Below, piece after piece: positions 41,296 through 51,987 of a stretch of 64,000 bases of DNA; within the stretch, counting starts at the first letter, position 1; the number at the start of each line of letters is the position of its first letter. A program made the translations under genes and the position numbers. Location of the stretch: assembly GCA_020152595.1 (NCBI GenBank), contig JAIGNY010002845.1, positions 1,944,501-2,008,500 on the forward strand, read 5' to 3'. A model generated the notes under the pieces. The model made no database searches and was not told the origin of the DNA. It saw nothing but the letters and a program-made list of their open reading frames with translations. This DNA is from Chiridota heheva (lineage: Eukaryota; Echinodermata; Holothuroidea; Apodida; Chiridotidae).

Positions 41296-42838
41296 AGGAT
41301 TAGTTCAAGGGTCCGACAACTTCATCTTATATGAAAGAGGACTTCAAAATAAACAAAATGGTGAAAAAATCATTCAAAAATCGTATTCCGTTAAGAAGAT
41401 GATTTCACTTTAAAGTTTGGTATCATTTGTGTAGAAACGACTGAAATCGGACTAGTTGTGATGTCAGAGCCTCAGATTCCTCAAAATCTTTATGTATTAT
41501 ATCATATTTAGCCTGTGATTATGTGCCTTACAAACCATTGGATATGTCAGGAAAGTACTAAATCTATTAAGGGTAATTGTAATTTACCACCCGAAGAAAG
41601 TTTGAAGAAAAATGAAAGAAAAAAATAGTCCAAAAAATAAATAGATTTTCTTTAGAATACATCAACAATTGTTGAGAATGTGAGGATGAGGGCACAACTT
41701 TCCATAGTAGACTTGCTACACCAGTCGTTTCTACACAGATAAGCTTTTAACTTGAACATCTCCTTAACAAAATATGATTACCTCCGCCAACAAATTTGGA
41801 CGGAGGTTATGTTTTCGCCTGTGTTTGTTTGTCTGTTTATTTGTTTGTGATCAAGATATCTCGAGAACTGATGATTGGATTTGAATTAAATTTGGTGTGT
41901 GATTGTTTACTGCTTATGGAAGAAGTGATCAAAATTTGAGACATATTGGAACAAGAGAAGGGTAAAAATGGGGGGTAGGGACATGTTTTTGCCTCTGTTT
42001 GTTTGTCTGTGATCAAGATATCTCCAGAACTGATGATTGGATTTAGATTACATTTAGTGTGTGGTTTTGTTACTGCTTACGTGGGGACATTTTAAGGTGA
42101 GTTTGTCTGTCATCAAAATATCTCCAGAACTGATGATTGAATTTTGATTGAATTTGGTTTGTGGTTTTGTTACTGTTTCTTGAAGAAGTGATTAAAATTT
42201 AAGACTAATTGAAACAAGGGACGGGCAGAAATTGAGGAGTGGGGATGTTTTAGGATGAGATCTGTCAAGACTCAATTGTCAAAACTTAGTTGTCAAGACT
42301 AATTTGAAACTTTCAAATGGAATGTGCTGAACAATGACTTTGCACTCTGAATGAAGATCCAAACAATCAATTTTCTGGACTCAAAGAGACTTACATCAAG
42401 TGTTCTCTGGAATCAATGAAAATGAAACAATTGGTTTCTGCCATGAATGGAAAATGATGGAATGTAAATCCTGGCTGAATAGAGCTCAAACAATAATGCA
42501 TCACTTGAATAAAAGTGAAAACAATGGTATGGTCTTGAAAGAAATCCAGTCAGAAGATAATCCTTTAAGTGTTCAGATTGCAAATGTTCATTACAGATCA
42601 AAACTGGAGATGAATCTTGGTGGGCCTAGGGTTTCTGAAGTAGATTATTGCGGGTATGGGGATTGAATAAACTCTAAAACTATTCCAGGCTTGTTGGAAT
42701 TGCAATGAGCGGAGGTATGCGCTCTAGAGAGTGCTAATATTCTAGTTCTTAAAGCTGTCTTCTGCATTTTGTTTTTTTTAAAGCCCTTTTTTATACATAT
42801 CATATAAGATGAACTTGCTTGACCAATGGACTAAACCT
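41296..42838. mobile_element. TTAA-1 element, hybrid A/B copy, split by a CTCCG element
   Basis: The left end AGGATTAGTTCAAGGGTCC follows TTAA (41292-41295). The right end ACTAAACCT precedes TTAA (42839-42842). The left inner arm is type A (GGACTAGTTGTGATGTCAGA) and the right is type B (CCATAGTAGACTTGCTACAC). The right outer arm is broken at about 41778 and resumes at 42746, around the CTCCG element. Confidence 0.88.
41779..42745 (+). mobile_element. CTCCG non-autonomous element, copy 1, nested
   Basis: Starts TACCTCCGCCAACAAATTTG and ends AGTGCTAATATTCTAG. It shares its length and order with 55695-56546: GTTTGTTTGTCTGT, CAAGATATCTCSAGAACTG, GGAATTGCAAYGAG, GGAGGTATGC. A ~110-180-bp internal block (ATATCTCCAGAACTGATGAT) is repeated three times. 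The same style of repeat is widespread in marine invertebrate genomes; that is from memory. Confidence 0.85.
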
Positions 42839-42845
42839 TTAATAA

Positions 42846-43105
42846 GATCTATTTATGTATGTGGGCAAGTGGGTAAAGGAGGGAGGGGGGGGGGAGGGGT
42901 GGTGGGAAGCATATGAGCTGCTGGTTGGCTGGTGACCTCAGGAATACGCTCAGAATCTTACAAATCCACAGTTGAAGGTCAAAAGGTGATACAGCCATCT
43001 TTATTCGTCTTAGCTGTGAACACACCTGGCAAGAAAATAAGGGTCCCTGACTATGATTCTCAGTTTTGTTTCTTAATTGGATTGCAGCAGTTTACTGTGT
43101 ACATG
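42846..43105. other. Unassigned, with a G-run
   Basis: A G-rich stretch at about 42878-42905 could form a G-quadruplex. No other feature was seen. Confidence 0.35.
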
Positions 43106-43109
43106 TTAA

Positions 43110-43360
43110 AGGAAAGGCATCGTCTTATAAATATATTCAGAGGCAAATGCCACATGGTAACGTCACTTTCGGTTTTCAATGCCCCTATGAAATCTGCCAT
43201 GTTATCGATCACACATTCGCAGGACCGAACATAGGGGCCTACATTTATTATCGACATCACAGATTTCTAGTAAACAATTAAGAAAATAGAAAAACGGAAG
43301 TGACGTTACCAGCACAACGGCGTTCACTTTTGAATGTATTTATGGGGAGATACCTTTCCT
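43110..43360. mobile_element. TTAA-3 element, copy 2, intact ends
   Basis: A 251-bp element between exact TTAA at 43106-43109 and 43361-43364. The ends AGGAAAGGCATCGTCTTATA and, inverted, AGGAAAGGTATCTCCCCATA are followed by subterminal GGTAACGTCACTTTCGG and its inverse. No coding sequence is supported; the frames present simply read through the element. Confidence 0.9.
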
Positions 43361-43534
43361 TTAAGTAAAGGCTAGATGCATGTAGTGTTTATGAAAAAGC
43401 ATTTAGGAAAACTGGTGAATGAAAATAACATGCACAGAACATATCATTTTCTTATTCTTACATTTAAATTACAATTCAAAAATCAAAACTCTATTTAATA
43501 AACATATATGACTGAAATGGTTTTAAAACATTTG
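43361..43534. other. Unassigned AT-rich spacer
   Basis: No feature was seen before the 23-bp satellite. Confidence 0.3.
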
Positions 43535-44488
43535 ATTATATGCACTTTAAATATTTGATTATATGCACTTTAAATATTTGATTATATGCACTTTAAATAT
43601 TTGTTTATATGAACTTTAAATATTTGATTATATGCACTTTTGATATTTGATTGTATGCACTTTTGATATTTGATTATATGTAGTTTAAATATTTGATTAT
43701 ATGCACATTAAATATTTGATTATATGCATTTTAAATATTTGACTATATGTATCTTAAATATTTGATTATATGCATTTTAAAATGTTTGATTAAATGCACT
43801 TTTGATATTTGATTATATGTTTTTTAATATTTGCCAAGATGCATTTGAAATATTTGATTATATGCACTTTAAATATTTGATTATATGTACTTTAAATATT
43901 TGATTATATGCACTTTAGATATTTGATTATATGCACTTTAAATATTTGACTATATGTATCTTAAATATTTGATTATATGCATTTTAAAATGTTTGATTAA
44001 ATGCACTTTTGATATTTGATTATATGCTTTTTAATATTTGCCAATATGCATTTGAAATATTTGATTAAATGCACTTTAAATATTTGATTATATGTACTTT
44101 AAATATTTGATTATATGCACTTTAGATATTTGATTATATGCACTTTAAATATTTGACTATATGTATCTTAAATATTTGATTATATGCATTTTAAAATGTT
44201 TGATTAAATGCACTTTTGATATTTGATTATATGCTTTTTAATATTTGCCAATATGCATTTGAAATATTTGATTATATGCACTTTAAATATTTGGTTATAT
44301 GCACTTGAAATATTTACTTATACGCACTTTAAACATTTGATTATATGCACTTAAAATATTTGATTATATGCACTTAAATATTTGTTAATATGCACGTTAA
44401 ATATTTGATTATATGCACATTAAATATTTGATTATATGCACTTTAAATATTTGATTATATGCACTTTAAATATTTGATTATATGCACT
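43535..44488 (+). repeat. 23-bp satellite with ~207-bp higher-order repeat
   Basis: About 40 units of the form TATTTGATTATATGCACTTTAAA. A recognisable series of nine variant units (including TTTGACTATATGTATCTTAA, TTTAAAATGTTTGATTAAAT and TTTGCCAAKATGCAT) recurs. The marker GACTATATG lies at 43741, 43949 and 44155, so the higher-order step is 206-208 bp, close to 9 x 23. Confidence 0.95.
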
Positions 44489-46028
44489 CTTATTTCATGA
44501 AAAATATGTTGTTTTATACCTTAGGTTAATAAAGCGGTCCAAATGACATTGAAGGCTAACAAGTTGATACCCTGCACTTCTCTAGCCTTGACTGTTCAAA
44601 TAATGAATGGATTAAGAATAGTATGCTTTTGTGTATGCATTAAAATAAGGTGGCAACTTTCCATTATGCAATATCAAATATTGAAACCTGTCTGACAAAA
44701 AGAGAGAAATTTAAGACAGCATATGTCGTTAAGCTGTACGACTTGAAATGCATTCTCAATTGCAAAGACCGTCTCATTTCTAATTAGTTTTTAAAAAGTA
44801 ACAGGGTAGCTTCTTTATCCACTTTTCTAGACACGATGTTTATGTATATAGGCTAGGCATAACATTTATCAAACAAAAAAACATTGAAACCATATGGTCG
44901 TAAGGTTTAATGATACAGAGCTCCAAGAACCAAGTATGAGAAGAACAAATATTAAACCAAACACAGATATAGAGTGACACTTTTCAAACATTACACCGGT
45001 AGTTATCAAATAAGCCATCTTATTGAGCCCAACAATTAGGTGAGGATTTGCTGGTTGGAATTTCAAACAGCTGCTGCAGGCCAAAAATGGTGGCATACAA
45101 CATTTCTCCTGTAATTGTACTTTCTGGCATGAAGCAGAAAAGTACGTTATTCTTTACACAAGGCGAATATGTGACTCACACTTTCAAGGTCAGTCAAGTA
45201 TTGTTTGTTCACTCTGCACAGTAATGCATCGGCCCTGGACGTGTCAGCCAATGATCAAACACTCTCTTTAAGTCTCACCTAAAACACCAAAAACATATTT
45301 TGTGGTACAGTGATTATACGCAAAGACCTCTGATTGTTAATTTGAAAAAATTGTATCCGTGTCCTTGGTGGAAAATGCAACTTTGTGAGCTTAAACGGCA
45401 TATGTCACATGAATATGTCCACTATATCAGGCTCATTCCTAAACTGAAAATTATGCTGCCAAGTGTGTGATTCTATTCTGAGAAAGAAAATCACAAAAAA
45501 TTCCCAAACTTCATTTATTAGTTCTAAAATTTTCTTGTTGTCATTTTCTTTCTAATTTATTTACTTGTTTTGAATGAACAAAAACGTAATAATTAATTTT
45601 ATGCGAGGGCGCCATATTCTGATTGCCCTATGAAAACTGTGCTGACAGTAAGCAATCATAACCTGAATGAAATTAACTCAGATTTTTTTCGACAATAATA
45701 AGGCCGAAGACAAAAGGTGTCTTAAGTGCATGAAAAATCCTTTTCATACTTCAAACAAAAGAAATTGCAACATTTAATTGGCTAAATCGCACGTAACAGA
45801 CACAAATCTGGTAGAAAACCACCTCGTCTGCATGTTTAGTGTGTAAGGTATCACGTGATCACAACTTCTGTACCAGATTGACCTTGACGTCACTGAAAGT
45901 GTGAAGTCGCGTATTACACAGCATGTTCATATATCACGATAAAAACCAATAACAAACAATCATGAACAACATATATAGTGAAGAATAAAGATCTAGATGT
46001 ATTTCAGTTTTAGATTCTATAGCTATGA
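44489..46028. other. Unassigned, apparently unique sequence
   Basis: No shared repeat was seen. A short cluster of transcription-factor-like motifs at 45851-45892 is listed separately. Confidence 0.4.
45851..45892. promoter_or_regulatory. Candidate E-box, NR half-site and CRE cluster
   Basis: TCACGTGA (45851-45858) is a palindromic E-box. TGACCTTGA (45879-45887) is an extended nuclear-receptor half-site of the ERR/SF-1 type in reverse. TGACGTCA (45885-45892) is a full CRE overlapping it by three bases. The motifs are seen; any function is inference, and no nearby gene is visible. Confidence 0.3.
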
Positions 46029-46362
46029 TGCACTTGTCAATTGTGTGACTCACCTCTACACCCCTGGACAAGGTGAGTCATTGCACCAATGTGGGTGGTC
46101 AAAACATGTACATTGACGCACCCCTCAGTCACTCAGACTTAAGTGACTGACATTTCTTGTGGAAATGACTTACCCCAAATCACCCACCTCTGTACAAAGT
46201 CAATGGATCTGAAGTAAATTGACTCACCCCTGAGTCACTCTTGAGTGACTGACAATTTGGTAAAATGACGCACATGTGAGTCACTTTTTCATACGTCAAT
46301 GACTCACCTTTGACTGACATTGCCAGGGGTAGTAGGGGTGAGTCATACAACTGACAAGTGCA
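46029..46362 (+). mobile_element. AP-1-rich MITE, copy 1
   Basis: The ends TGCACTTGTCAATTGTGTGA and, inverted, TGCACTTGTCAGTTGTATGA match at 18 of 20 positions. Seven TGASTCA heptamers lie inside. The copy at 62740-63063 is in the opposite orientation. The flanks are TGA and TAA, so a 3-bp TWA-type duplication is possible but not proven here. It is non-coding. Confidence 0.85.
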
Positions 46363-46654
46363 TAAGCCTATTGCAACTGTTTTTTGAAAATTCAACTAAA
46401 GACAGAATAACAAACGATTAAAGGCCAGATGTCGTGTTAAGATGGAGATAAAAATACACAATACAATCCAACGGTTCTGATTGGTTAAAATATTTCCACA
46501 ATTACGGACAAGCCAATCAATTACTGCGGTGGAAGTGACATCACTAGTATGTATCAGATTTAATGGAGATTATCTTGAGACAAGATCACCTCTTTAAATT
46601 CACATCCACACATACCCAACTTGCCCTTGTGTAATTAAGGGAGCTTTTCTTGTT
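46363..46654. other. Unassigned spacer
   Basis: No identifiable feature. Confidence 0.3.
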
Positions 46655-47035
46655 TTCCCAGACTGTTGAAGAGGGACGGGGTGCCCCAAAATTCCCGTTC
46701 ATTAGTTGTTATGCTCATTAAAGTTCAAACAGTCAGACCCGACCTGATATATAAGCAGGTCGGGTTAGACTTTTCCTCGTTATTTTCTTTGTTCTGAAAA
46801 CCATAAGCAATTTGGATCAAATTTCCTTCATCAATGGCTCCATTGTACTAGTTCTCTAATTGGTCCTGGGTTGTTGTGGAAGTTGGTGCTGAGTATAAAA
46901 TTAGCAATAGATGAAGTCATTATTGTGTGGTTATTTTAATTAAGATAAGTGGTCTCATCATTTGCTACATTAAGTTTGTGGCCGGCTATGATTTGCTGGA
47001 ACAAATTTTTAAGGAGAAAGACAAGTCATGTTAAT
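46655..47035 (-). mobile_element. Hairpin family (GACCCGACCTG), copy 2
   Basis: A reverse match to 2286-2690. The hairpin at 46736-46766 has stem GACCCGACCTG with CAGGTCGGGTT and loop ATATATAAG, so the stem persists while the loop differs. The outer ends are not defined. Confidence 0.6.
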
Positions 47036-47850
47036 TTAATGCTGACAATCTTCTGGTACCATCATGGTTTTTTAGTATAACACCCAAGTTCAGGCCTTTG
47101 CATAAAAAGTCTGCTTCAGATATGATGCAAACATTTTACCAAGGTAAACATACCACTGAATACTGTGGGCTCCATGGTGTTTGTTTGATAAAGGTGTCAA
47201 CAACTTTGTATGACTGAAATTGACTAAGTGATTGGGAAAACAGATAAGGAATTGAAAGCCAATCGGAGATAAGACAATTGACATTCCAGTCAAAGTGGTT
47301 TTAGGGTAAATTAAAGGTAAAATTGTTCTCGTTGCAGACAATGAGCCACCAGTTGGAATATTAATTTCACATCAAATCCAAATTAAGAGTCATTTTGGAC
47401 TGATAAGGCTGTGTAATATGACTTAAATACACATAATGGAGGGTTTCTAATTCCAGGCATTACAGAACAGTAGCAATTAAGGCCATTAATTTGATAGCAA
47501 AGTTAAACACAGAGTGCCATCAGCAATACACAATAAAAAACGTGCCTCAAGCTGTTATTCTCCCTGAAAAAAGATCAAAGAATTCAATGTCAGTCTACAA
47601 TCTTGGACAAACTTATTGTTCCACCTTTTCCCTTCTGCCCCATGTCAATTTCGCTAAATTTACCGAACGTTTCCTGAGATGATCCTCTTCAACTCCAACA
47701 TTGAGACTTAAAAACTAAACAACTAGTTTTGTCCATATAGGGTCTATACAGGTAGGTATGGGGGAGGGGGTGAGGGTGGAGGGGCCAAGAACAAACATAA
47801 AGACCAACTTTGCAATTATTTAAATGTAAGTAATAGAATGTTGATAACTG
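47036..47850. other. Unassigned sequence
   Basis: Frames at 47090-47341 and 47491-47682 have no recognisable domains, and no repeats were seen. Confidence 0.35.
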
Positions 47851-48038
47851 CAGTGGAAGTGCTACAGGGGGGATTTTCCCCCAGGAAATTGTTTTGCCCC
47901 CCACTTTCCCCCAATTGTTTTTGTAAGGTCAAATATTTTATAGATCTTTTCCCCCCAATAAAACAAAGCTTCCCCTCTCTTACCCCCCCCCCCCTCCCCT
48001 TCCCCAGCATTAAAATCAAAATTCCAGCGCTGCCACTA
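47851..48038. mobile_element. Short hAT-like MITE (GTGGCGCTAC type), copy 2
   Basis: CAGTGGAAGTGCTACAGG and, inverted, TAGTGGCAGCGCTGG are related ends. The interior matches 8512-8691 (GGATTTTCCCCCAGGAAATT, GCCCCCCACTTTCCCCC). A 13-base C-run lies near the right end. The flanks do not match. Confidence 0.6.
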
Positions 48039-48329
48039 TAAGTGAACCCCACACCACTAGTCCAGTGGTTATATGGAGAATCCAGAATCAGTTGCACCCA
48101 CAACTTTCAAGGAAGGGTGGCCCCAGGATTTGCCCTTTTGTGGCTTTTTTCAATGGTTACTGAGCTAACAATAGATTAAGTATGTCATTTACATTCAATT
48201 ATCCTCTCCGCTTCCCGTCAGAACACTGAGTTCCCCGATTAAGAAAAACTCCTTACTTTCAGACAAAACTTAAAAAGCTTGAAAATTGTAACAAGACCTA
48301 ACACAAGTTTATTGGAGTTTCTTGACCAG
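48039..48329. other. Unassigned spacer
   Basis: No identifiable feature. Confidence 0.3.
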
Positions 48330-48566
48330 AGGGAGGGAGGGGGTGCCTTTTTTGCATCATTTTTATAGTGCAGGTATTTTTTTCTCATCATTTACGTAGT
48401 GCAGGTTTAAAAAAATGCTGTTTTACTCTGTTAATTTTGTACTGCTCTTCCATGATTTGTATCATATTTGCATTAAATACTCATACAAAAGTCTGTCACA
48501 CTGCCAGTATGGGTTTCGGCTTTTGGGCTGCACACACCTACCACTTTTAGTATTAGGTGCCCCCGC
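48330..48566 (-). mobile_element. polyG element, copy 3, shortened
   Basis: The reverse complement gives CCTAATACTAAAAGTGGTAG, GTGTGTGCAGCCCA, GAGTATTTAATGC and CAGTACAAAATTAACAGAGT, then two CCTGCACTA-type words. It lacks part of the right end present in copy 1. Confidence 0.7.
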
Positions 48567-48604
48567 CAGTTTCTTGAATCCCTGAGGTTTACATTACAAT
48601 TTAT

Positions 48605-48840
48605 ACATGATAGTTATTTACAGTCTCAGGCGCTGCATTTGTCCTTGAGCAAGACACTTTATTCTGCATGTACATCAGTCCACTCAGCTGTAAAACGAGG
48701 ACCAGTATAGCTGGGGAGTTAACTTGCAATGGACTGGTATCCTATCCAGGGGGAGTCATGTGCTCTGATTCGCTTGTGCCATTGAAACCAGGATTGAGCA
48801 CCGGCGCTAGCTATGAGCCTAATAGCTCGGACGGCTTTAT
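48605..48840 (+). mobile_element. tRNA-derived SINE (TTGAGCAAG core), lacking its head
   Basis: CTTGAGCAAGACACTTTA at 48644, CAGTCCACTCAGCTGTAAAA, GGACTGGTATCCTATCCAGG and GAGCCTAATAGCT match the full copies at 31.0 and 63.1 kb. No Pol III boxes precede it: it is 5'-truncated. Confidence 0.8.
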
Positions 48841-49031
48841 TTATTCACAATGTAAGTATTTATGTGCCAACATTGAAAAAGATTTTGAAATATACAAAGT
48901 TAAAATTTACTCTAGAATTGAACTTCTTGATTGACAGTTTGGTGACTGGGTAGAGAGAGAACTATCCTGTATTTGGAGAATAATAATTAAGGTTTTAAAA
49001 CCATAAATGAGGCTAAAAAAGGGTGCTTATA

Positions 49032-49238
49032 GACCTTTTCAAACCGAGTTTTAGCAGAACGTGATTTCTTCAGTACTTCGACCAATCATTGTGCAGACAG
49101 CCAAGATTTCTCCAGTATTTAATTCGTCAATAAGATTCCTCCAGTATACGGTTGGTCCATTATGGACAAGTGAATTTCGGCCATGTGACAATATCTAAAT
49201 AAGTTATCCGGAAATTGCCGATTTAGATTTGAAAAGGT
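49032..49238. mobile_element. TA-flanked MITE, copy 1
   Basis: GACCTTTTCAAACCGAG at the left and GATTTGAAAAGGT at the right are inverted, next to TA. It matches 57531-57903 (TTCGACCAATCA, GTATTTRATTCGTCAATAAG, GGTCCATTAYGGACA). A TA site and this size suit a mariner-type MITE. Confidence 0.75.
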
Positions 49239-49239
49239 A

Positions 49240-50510
49240 TATAACCATTGTAAGGTCTCTGGACCCATCTGGACCAGCCGGGTGTGTCTGGCCTTCCTAG
49301 CCCCCTAGGCCAACCCGAGTTCAAGATGTCCTACTTTGGATCTCACTGGTCAAATATTGTATATAAAATTGTCTGACGATTTAGATCAAGATGAATGTCT
49401 TACTATTGTGTCATCGAAAAAGAATATTTAGTGGCATCAGGGTTTTTGGTTTGAGCCCGGAAACGAGTCATGAAAGATAATGTAGGAGCACACACAGGCC
49501 TGCGTGGGAAGGTCTGCAACCCCTTGCGAAAAATCAAACAAAAAATATATAAGAAGGGTATGTATATAAACAAGCTACCCACATTCCCGTTTGAAAAGCT
49601 TGTTCCCAACTAAGTTGAGAAAACTCATGTACCTACATGTACAAAAACATGTCATCTGTAGGTTGCAATGGATTTTGATAATGAGTGGAAACATGCCCCC
49701 ATTTCCCCTCCCCTACACACACGTTTCTTTAGCAATTCCACTAGTGATTGTAAAACAGCTAAAAACTCTGGGAAATAAGAACCACACACCTGAATTTTTT
49801 TTTAATTGCAATGCACTGATCTTTGACATCACTGAAACTGCCAAAGAAATTGCAACAACCTAATTAATGAAATCAATGGATGAATTTTTTTAAGCACATC
49901 CTACAACTATGGCATGCTTGATTGACAAATTATTATTCAATTATTTTTAAAATATTTACAGATCATTTTAAATTGGTTAGGTTCACTGACCAGTAGGTCT
50001 TACACCGTTTCATGCTTCTAATTGTCAATTAAAGAGCTGTAAATTCAAAGTAAGTGGCTCCCAAGGAAAGAGGATATGAAAATTTGAGTACCCTCAAAGA
50101 ATATAAACTGACAACATAAGTTTCAAGAATGTCACCTTCACATCCACAGGTAGTTACTCACTGCTATTTGAAATAAAATAAATCTTCAGTAAATATTTTT
50201 CAAGTGTAACAGGAAGTTATTAAGAACTATATCACCCGCCCATTCTTCATAAAAAGTCACTTCTAATACTCATATCCATGGACCAACTTTCCAAGTTCAA
50301 TTCTGATGGATTATGGATTAGTATGACCATGTAATAGGTAGATAGAGGTAGCACCAGTCTTAAGAATTAACCCCGGGGGATTGGGGGTTTATATATCCCC
50401 CACTTTCATTAGAGGACGGATGGTATATACAATTACCACTCCCCTCCCCTTAAATAAAAATCTTTTTGCCCTCGCAATATTTGTGATGTCATTGCCATAC
50501 ACAACAAGGA
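49240..50510. other. Unassigned sequence
   Basis: No repeats or recognisable domains; a frame at 49591-49863 is unremarkable. Confidence 0.35.
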
Positions 50511-50513
50511 AAA

Positions 50514-50937
50514 CCCTTACCGAAAAACTAGCTTGTCTCAAGCTTGCTGCAAGCCTTGTGGCACACTTGCAGCAGCTAGTACTTGAGACAAATGCAGTCA
50601 AGCTAGCAAAAACTTTCTGCAAGCTGCACAAGCTAACGCCTATTTTGCTAGCTTGCGCAAGCTAATGTTAGTTTGCGCAAGCTAGCAAGCTTGCATTTGT
50701 CCCAAATACTAGCTTGCTGCAAGCTTGCCAAAAGGTTGCAGCAAGCTTGCACAAGGTTGCAGCAAGCTTGCACAAGGTTGCAGCAAGCTTGCACAAGGTT
50801 GCAGCAAGCTTGCACAAGGTTGCAGCAAGCTTGCACAAGGTTGCAGCAAGCTTGCACAAGGTTGCAGCAAGCTTGCACAAGTTAAAAATTGTTAGCTTGT
50901 TGCAAGCTTGCTGCAAGCTACTTTTTTTCTGTAAGGG
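50514..50937. mobile_element. CAAG element, copy e, with 21-bp array
   Basis: Runs from CCCTTACCGAAAAACTAGC to CTTTTTTTCTGTAAGGG. The right half contains about eight units of GCAAGCTTGCACAAGGTTGCA (50728-50880, 21 bp). The unit length is a multiple of three, so all frames repeat leucine/glutamine/alanine-rich peptides that are artefacts of the array. Confidence 0.9.
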
Positions 50938-51423
50938 AAGGTCTGAAGTAGCACAACTAATCATGTTATTACAGATATATTTTTTGGTGTAATAATTTGT
51001 TGGTATGTTTATTTTTTGTTCAGCCAAACATTTTTTATCATGATTTGTTTTGTTTTTTGTGCATTTTACAATAAAATGTATCTACAACTGGAGCATGGTT
51101 TCACATTATTTTAGACTTAATTTTTGCCCTAAAATTAATTCCAGGAGCTTCCACCAGGACTCCACCAGGGGCCTTTAAGGAAGCCCCTGGACCCCACGCC
51201 ACAAAATTTGTATTGAGCTCAGATTGGCGCTGACGAGCTAATTATGTCTTCCTTCCACAACTAGATACACGTCACTGGCAGCAGTTAAATTTACAACCAT
51301 GAAAAATATCAAAATTTCTGTTTAAAATTGTCCATTATATAATACAATTCAACATCTCTAACAGGTAAAAATAAAGTTCACACACATGTTTCCAAATCAT
51401 CCCTGGCTTATGCAGAAATGTGT

Positions 51424-51588
51424 CACTTAGCGTGCATCACTTAGTGTGCGTCACTTAGTGTGCGTCACTTAGTGTGCGTCACTTAGTGTGCGTCACTTAG
51501 TGTGCGTCACTTAGTGTGCGTCACTTAGTGTGCATCACTTAGTGTGCATCACTTAGTGTGCGTCACTTAGTGTGCGTCACTTAGTAAG
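51424..51588 (+). repeat. 14-bp minisatellite, unit CGTCACTTAGTGTG
   Basis: About 12 units, a few with CATCACT. It lies in the spacer of the large inverted repeat, and the unit contains the near-palindrome CACTTAGTG. Confidence 0.95.
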
Positions 51589-51987
51589 ATCTATTTACTA
51601 GGGACGTATCTAGCAATTTTCTATTAAGCTTAAAAACTGACGATTTACAGCTTTTTAAAATCTCAGGCATCAATTAAGTTTGATACATATTTATGATGTA
51701 TTACAGGGCAGTTTGGTAATTTCTTTGTAAATCCTTTGCTTTATAAATGTCTATCATATAAAGTGGTGCAGCAAATAAAGACCAAAGTTTTTGAGTCTTT
51801 ACGAGACCCCAAACAATTTCGCAGGAAAATACTTTTCCATCATTTTCAATGATTGAGATTTGGGATAGAAATTTAAAGAGTTATACATAGAATAAACATT
51901 TGATACCAAAAAATAAACATACGAACAAATTATTACACCAAAAAATGTATTTGTAATAACATGATTGGTTGTGCTACTTCAGACCTT

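Noticed and set aside
42400-42666. An 88-codon frame in the 42.4-kb region as a host exon
   Set aside because: It lies wholly inside the CTCCG element, and the corresponding sequence in the second copy (55.7-56.5 kb) does not preserve the frame.
47851-48038. An 8-bp target duplication around the short hAT-like MITE
   Set aside because: The flanks GATAACTG and TAAGTGAA do not match, so the target duplication is not claimed.
49591-49863. A 90-codon frame as a membrane protein
   Set aside because: It has no convincing hydrophobic pattern or family motif and no splice or promoter context.
50648-51027. Repetitive leucine/alanine/glutamine-rich frames resembling a coiled-coil protein
   Set aside because: They are translations of a 21-bp array within the CAAG element, present in several frames and both strands.
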